From positions 1 through 15,052 of the forward strand of contig JACDBE010000035.1 in NCBI GenBank assembly GCA_013695075.1: a stretch of DNA of 15,052 bases, in the 5' to 3' direction. Below are positions 12,852 to 15,052 of this stretch, piece after piece. The notes beneath the pieces are model-generated. The model saw nothing but the letters and a program-made list of their open reading frames with translations. It did not search any database and was not told where the DNA came from. Within the stretch, counting starts at the first letter, position 1. Each line of letters starts with the position of its first letter. The translations under genes were made by a program, and so were the position numbers. Source of the DNA: Acidimicrobiia bacterium. GTDB lineage: Bacteria > Actinomycetota > Acidimicrobiia > Spongiisociales > UBA5794.

Positions 12852-13183
12852 CCGCAGCACTCGATCGGGCCCGAGCCACCGGGGGGCGGCTCGGGCCTGT
12901 TCGGGCGCTCGCTTCGCCCGTGTGGTTCAGGCATGGCCACCGGGTTACCGGTGGAGGCCGCCCACTCCTCGTACGTGTCGTAGGTGACTCCGTCTACGAC
13001 GACTGCGGCCGCCCGGTCGAACAGCACGTTCCATTCCCCGACAGCGGCTTTCCACGCTTCCAGCTGGAGGCTGTGGTCGCTGATGCTGGCCGTCAGCGGG
13101 TCCGCTGTTGTTGTTGTTGTGGTGGCGGCGTCGCCACCGCACGCGGTCAGCAGCAGCACCGTGGCGAGGATCGTTCGTCGCAC
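12647..13183 (-). CDS. Small lipoprotein, C-terminus doubtful
   Basis: The start is GTG 13183 with GGGAGA about 6 nt upstream. The product opens with a lipoprotein signal (RRTILATVLLLTACGG, lipobox LTAC, Cys15), then a poly-Thr run (six Thr) typical of a flexible tether, and a short helical region (LQLEAWKAAVGEWNVLFDRA) and VVDGVTYDTYEEWA. From about residue 95 the frame enters the hairpin at 12868-12897 and then runs antisense through the FN3-like gene to 12647, giving an unlikely Cys/Ser-rich tail. The real protein was probably about 90-100 aa and lost its stop by an indel; another frame has a TGA close to 12932. The N-terminal part is credible; the annotated end is not. No family recognised. 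Confidence 0.5.
   Translation of the reverse strand: MRRTILATVLLLTACGGDAATTTTTTADPLTASISDHSLQLEAWKAAVGEWNVLFDRAAAVVVDGVTYDTYEEWAASTGNPVAMPEPHGRSERPNRPEPPPGGSGPIECCGQSVRKKPTVMVWLPLTSKASTSTSYTVSGSRNSAGTLSMSRPAGTCTSYTGRENPCGSSWSSFVMIT
12868..12897. terminator. Strong hairpin between convergent genes
   Basis: GGCCCGAGCC (12868-12877) pairs perfectly with GGCTCGGGCC (12888-12897) over a 10-nt loop. It lies 16 nt after the stop of the FN3-like gene and is followed only by TGTT, so the U-tract is poor. It could act in both directions. The minus-strand lipoprotein ORF reads straight through it. Confidence 0.65.
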
Positions 13184-13196
13184 TTGGGCTCTCCCT

Positions 13197-13373
13197 TGGT
13201 GGCTGGATCTTGCACCCAGCATCGGCTGCCGGTCTACAGGTGGGGCGCCCCATTCGATTCAGCAGCAGGCCGCCGGGGCCCGCTTCGGTGGCTCCCTGCT
13301 GCTCGCCTGGCTGGAGGGACGGGTCGACCTCGACGACGGCCGTTACGAGCTCGACGGACCGAAGGCTCCGTGA
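13197..13373 (+). pseudogene. C-terminal coding remnant without a start
   Basis: A frame ending at TGA 13371-13373 has coding-like composition: HSIQQQAAGARFGGSLLLA, WLEGRVDLDDGRYELDGPKAP. No ATG, GTG or TTG start with a ribosome site is found near its 5' side; upstream the frame merely runs antisense to the lipoprotein gene. It is probably the tail of a deleted gene. I do not recognise the family. Confidence 0.3.
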
Positions 13374-13556
13374 TGCCGGGCCACGCCTACCAGGAAACCT
13401 GGGTTCTTGCGCAAATCGCTCCCAGGACCCACGTCTTCATCCTTTTTCCCGTCCCGGAACTTTTTCGCGGGCCTGACCCTGGCCGCTCGATTCGCGGTGA
13501 TGCATCGGAGTTCTACCCTCGGTCGCCCACGTCGACCCAGCATCCAGAGAGGCCCC

Positions 13557-13835
13557 GTGACCAACACCCCGCACCAGTGGCGCCAGGTGGCCGAAGCGGA
13601 GCGGGCCCGGCGCCGGCGGGCTGAGGCGAAGGTGGAGCGGCTGGAACGGGACCTCACCGCGGCCAGAGCCACACGGGAAGGGGGTGACGCCACTGACCTA
13701 AAGACTCACCCGAAGATCAGATGTCCGCCCACATGGACATTCGGTGTCCGTACGCGTGAAGACCTGGCATCCGCAGCGAGGAGATCCTGCTGTCCGCTGA
13801 CACCCGGCGTGAGTCATGTAGACTTTGAGATGTGA
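13557..13835 (+). CDS. Short coiled-coil protein, possibly truncated
   Basis: A 92-aa ORF from GTG 13557 with GAGAGG four bases upstream. Residues about 5-42 form a highly charged helix (QWRQVAEAERARRRRAEAKV and ERLERDLTAARATRE) that should be a coiled coil. After about residue 46 the codon composition loses its GC-rich third positions and the sequence becomes Cys/Arg/Pro-rich without pattern, and the -35/-10 promoter for the next gene lies inside the last 15 codons. I read this as a truncated or frameshifted gene reading through former intergenic DNA. The 183 nt before it (13374-13556) hold no gene that I can support, only a CCAGG-AAA-CCTGG mini-hairpin near 13390. Confidence 0.45.
   Translation: MTNTPHQWRQVAEAERARRRRAEAKVERLERDLTAARATREGGDATDLKTHPKIRCPPTWTFGVRTREDLASAARRSCCPLTPGVSHVDFEM
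13797..13824 (+). promoter_or_regulatory. Sigma-70-type promoter for the beta-propeller gene
   Basis: CTGACA (13797-13802) and TAGACT (13819-13824) are separated by 16 bp and each match the consensus at most positions. Transcription would start near 13831, giving a leader of about 70 nt before ATG 13900. Confidence 0.5.
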
Positions 13836-13899
13836 ACAGGCTTGAACCACAACATCTAGTGGGGTGGAGCCCGGTACACGGATTTCTGGGGGCGCGCGC

Positions 13900-15052
13900 A
13901 TGACCATGAACGGGATTCAGGCCGCAGTTCGCCGGGTGCTCCCGCTCCTGGCAGCCGTCGTCCTGGTATTGGGCGTGGTCGCGGTTGCCGACGCTCAGGT
14001 ATCCGAGCCGGCACGCGTCAGGTGGCGCTTTCAGCTGGACGGCGATTACTCGTTGCACCAGGCCGGGATGGCCGCCGATGGCACGGTGTATGTAAGCATG
14101 ATCAACGGCAAGCTCTATGCCATGAACCCCGACGGCACCCAGAAGTGGTTGGTTCAGCTCGGGTTGGATGGCGCCGTGGGGCCCGTGGTGGTCGGGTCCG
14201 ACGGCACCATCTATGTGGCGGCCTCGGTCACCACCGCGGAGGGGACCTCGGCGGGCGCTATCTTCGCCCTCAATCCGGATGGGACCCAGAAATGGGTGTT
14301 CGACGATACGCGAGCCTTCATCATCGCCGGGCCGGGCATAGGTCCGGACGGGAACATCTATGCAGTCACCGACCTGGCCGCCGGTGGTGACCAACTTGGT
14401 CTCTTCTCCCTGACTCCGGCAGGAGTTCTTCGTTTCGGCGTCGGATCCTTCACTGACGTCGGTCCCACCGGGGAGGAGATCGCGTTCGGCGCCGACCAGC
14501 TCCATTTCGCATTGGGCGGCAGCCTGTTCGCCTATGACCTGAGCGGCAACCTTCGCTGGAGCGTCGACATCGGCGGCGAATCGCCCCAACGGCAGGGTGC
14601 CGTGGGCCCCAACGGCAACGTGGTGATCGGGACCGGCCCCAACCCCACCAACCTGACCGCCTTCACCCCCTCCGGATCCCAGGCCTGGACGTTCTACGAG
14701 TTCCCCGGCAACACCCTCACGTATCCGGACGTCGGACCGGACGACGTCTCGTATGTGGTACGCAACCTTTCCACGCTCCATGCCTTCAACCCCGACGGGA
14801 CCGAGAAGTGGCGCCATGTTGACCCCAACATCCTCTTTGAACCGGTCGTCTCCGGAGACAATGATCTGATCTTCATGGGCGGTCGTATCACCTATGGGCA
14901 GCCGGGCCTGTTCCTTGGAGTGAGCAACGCCGGGGATCCGCTGTGGCAGGTAAACCTCCCCGACGAGCCTGGCTTCGAGCCGTATGGCCAGCTGGTGCCT
15001 AGCTCGAGGCCGGCCTTCAGCCCCGACGGAGACACCGCCTACACGGTCGTCG
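13900..15052 (+). CDS. Secreted PQQ-type beta-propeller protein (3' end outside window)
   Basis: 384 residues are visible and the frame is open at the right edge. ATG 13900 begins a signal peptide (RRVLPLLAAVVLVLGVVAVA, probable cleavage after ADA). The rest is a string of propeller blades of the PQQ/quinoprotein type, each with a DG-x-IY or equivalent strand and a closing x-x-x-PDGTQKW: DGTVYV...MNPDGTQKWLVQLG, DGTIYVAA...LNPDGTQKWVFDD, DGNIYAV, LFAYDLSGNLRWSVDIGG, NVVIGTG...SGSQAWTF, VSYVVRN...FNPDGTEKWRHV, and LFLGVSNAGDPLWQVNLP. At least seven blades are seen. Such proteins are BamB-like scaffolds, enzymes with bound quinone, or surface proteins; no PQQ-binding residues can be named. Ribosome site is weak (GGGGG about 10 nt upstream); ATG 13906 is an alternative. 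Confidence 0.88.
   Translation, partial: MTMNGIQAAVRRVLPLLAAVVLVLGVVAVADAQVSEPARVRWRFQLDGDYSLHQAGMAADGTVYVSMINGKLYAMNPDGTQKWLVQLGLDGAVGPVVVGSDGTIYVAASVTTAEGTSAGAIFALNPDGTQKWVFDDTRAFIIAGPGIGPDGNIYAVTDLAAGGDQLGLFSLTPAGVLRFGVGSFTDVGPTGEEIAFGADQLHFALGGSLFAYDLSGNLRWSVDIGGESPQRQGAVGPNGNVVIGTGPNPTNLTAFTPSGSQAWTFYEFPGNTLTYPDVGPDDVSYVVRNLSTLHAFNPDGTEKWRHVDPNILFEPVVSGDNDLIFMGGRITYGQPGLFLGVSNAGDPLWQVNLPDEPGFEPYGQLVPSSRPAFSPDGDTAYTVV

Noticed and set aside
13717..14817. 366-aa minus-strand ORF
   Set aside because: It is antisense to the beta-propeller gene, whose signal peptide, repeated PDGT-x-KW motifs and codon use are clear. The opposite frame has no family pattern.

Overview
The window is high-GC DNA with strongly GC-rich third codon positions. 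Many starts look leaderless or use GTG/TTG. Families typical of Actinomycetota are present: a DUF3263 protein, an LppM-like lipoprotein, and a Wzm/Wzt-type exporter with a short ATPase. An actinobacterium is well supported; Acidimicrobiia or a relative is a plausible inference that this sequence cannot prove.

Layout. (1) 1-3780 is an accessory mosaic. It holds a GNAT-like remnant at the left edge, an IS30-family transposase broken by a frameshift, an unidentified coding remnant on the minus strand, and a 5'-truncated GmrSD-type restriction gene (DUF1524 nuclease module plus an alkyltransferase-like domain). A reverse-order hicB-hicA toxin-antitoxin pair, a 12-bp perfect hairpin, a small orphan ORF and a nested inverted repeat of about 92 nt follow, just before a tRNA-Arg(CCT). 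(2) 3801-11586 is a compact, intact chromosomal block. Rightward are tRNA-Arg, an AI-2E-family membrane protein and a two-gene ABC exporter (permease and ATPase overlapping at TGATG). Leftward is a receiver-like protein of unknown role; rightward from the same intergenic is an LppM-like lipoprotein. A leftward operon DUF3263 - AI-2E family - CvpA/CAP fusion ends the block. (3) 11587-13850 is a second decayed zone: the 3' half of a tRNA-Thr fused to a twice-frameshifted methyltransferase remnant, a secreted FN3-like protein, a strong hairpin, a small lipoprotein ORF that reads through that hairpin, a coding-like tail without a start, and a short coiled-coil ORF. (4) From 13900 to the right edge is a secreted PQQ-type beta-propeller protein, cut by the window end.

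How the genes fit together. The core block is mostly cell-envelope functions: two AI-2E-type permease-like proteins, a glycan/polymer ABC exporter, an LppM-like lipoprotein and a CvpA/CAP membrane protein. The two flanking zones look like insertion and deletion hot spots, one next to an intact tRNA-Arg and one containing a tRNA-Thr fragment. The most unusual items are the nuclease-ATL remnant, the nested inverted repeat upstream of tRNA-Arg, the tRNA-Thr 3' scar and the CvpA-CAP fusion. I do not see a complete, clearly new multi-gene system.
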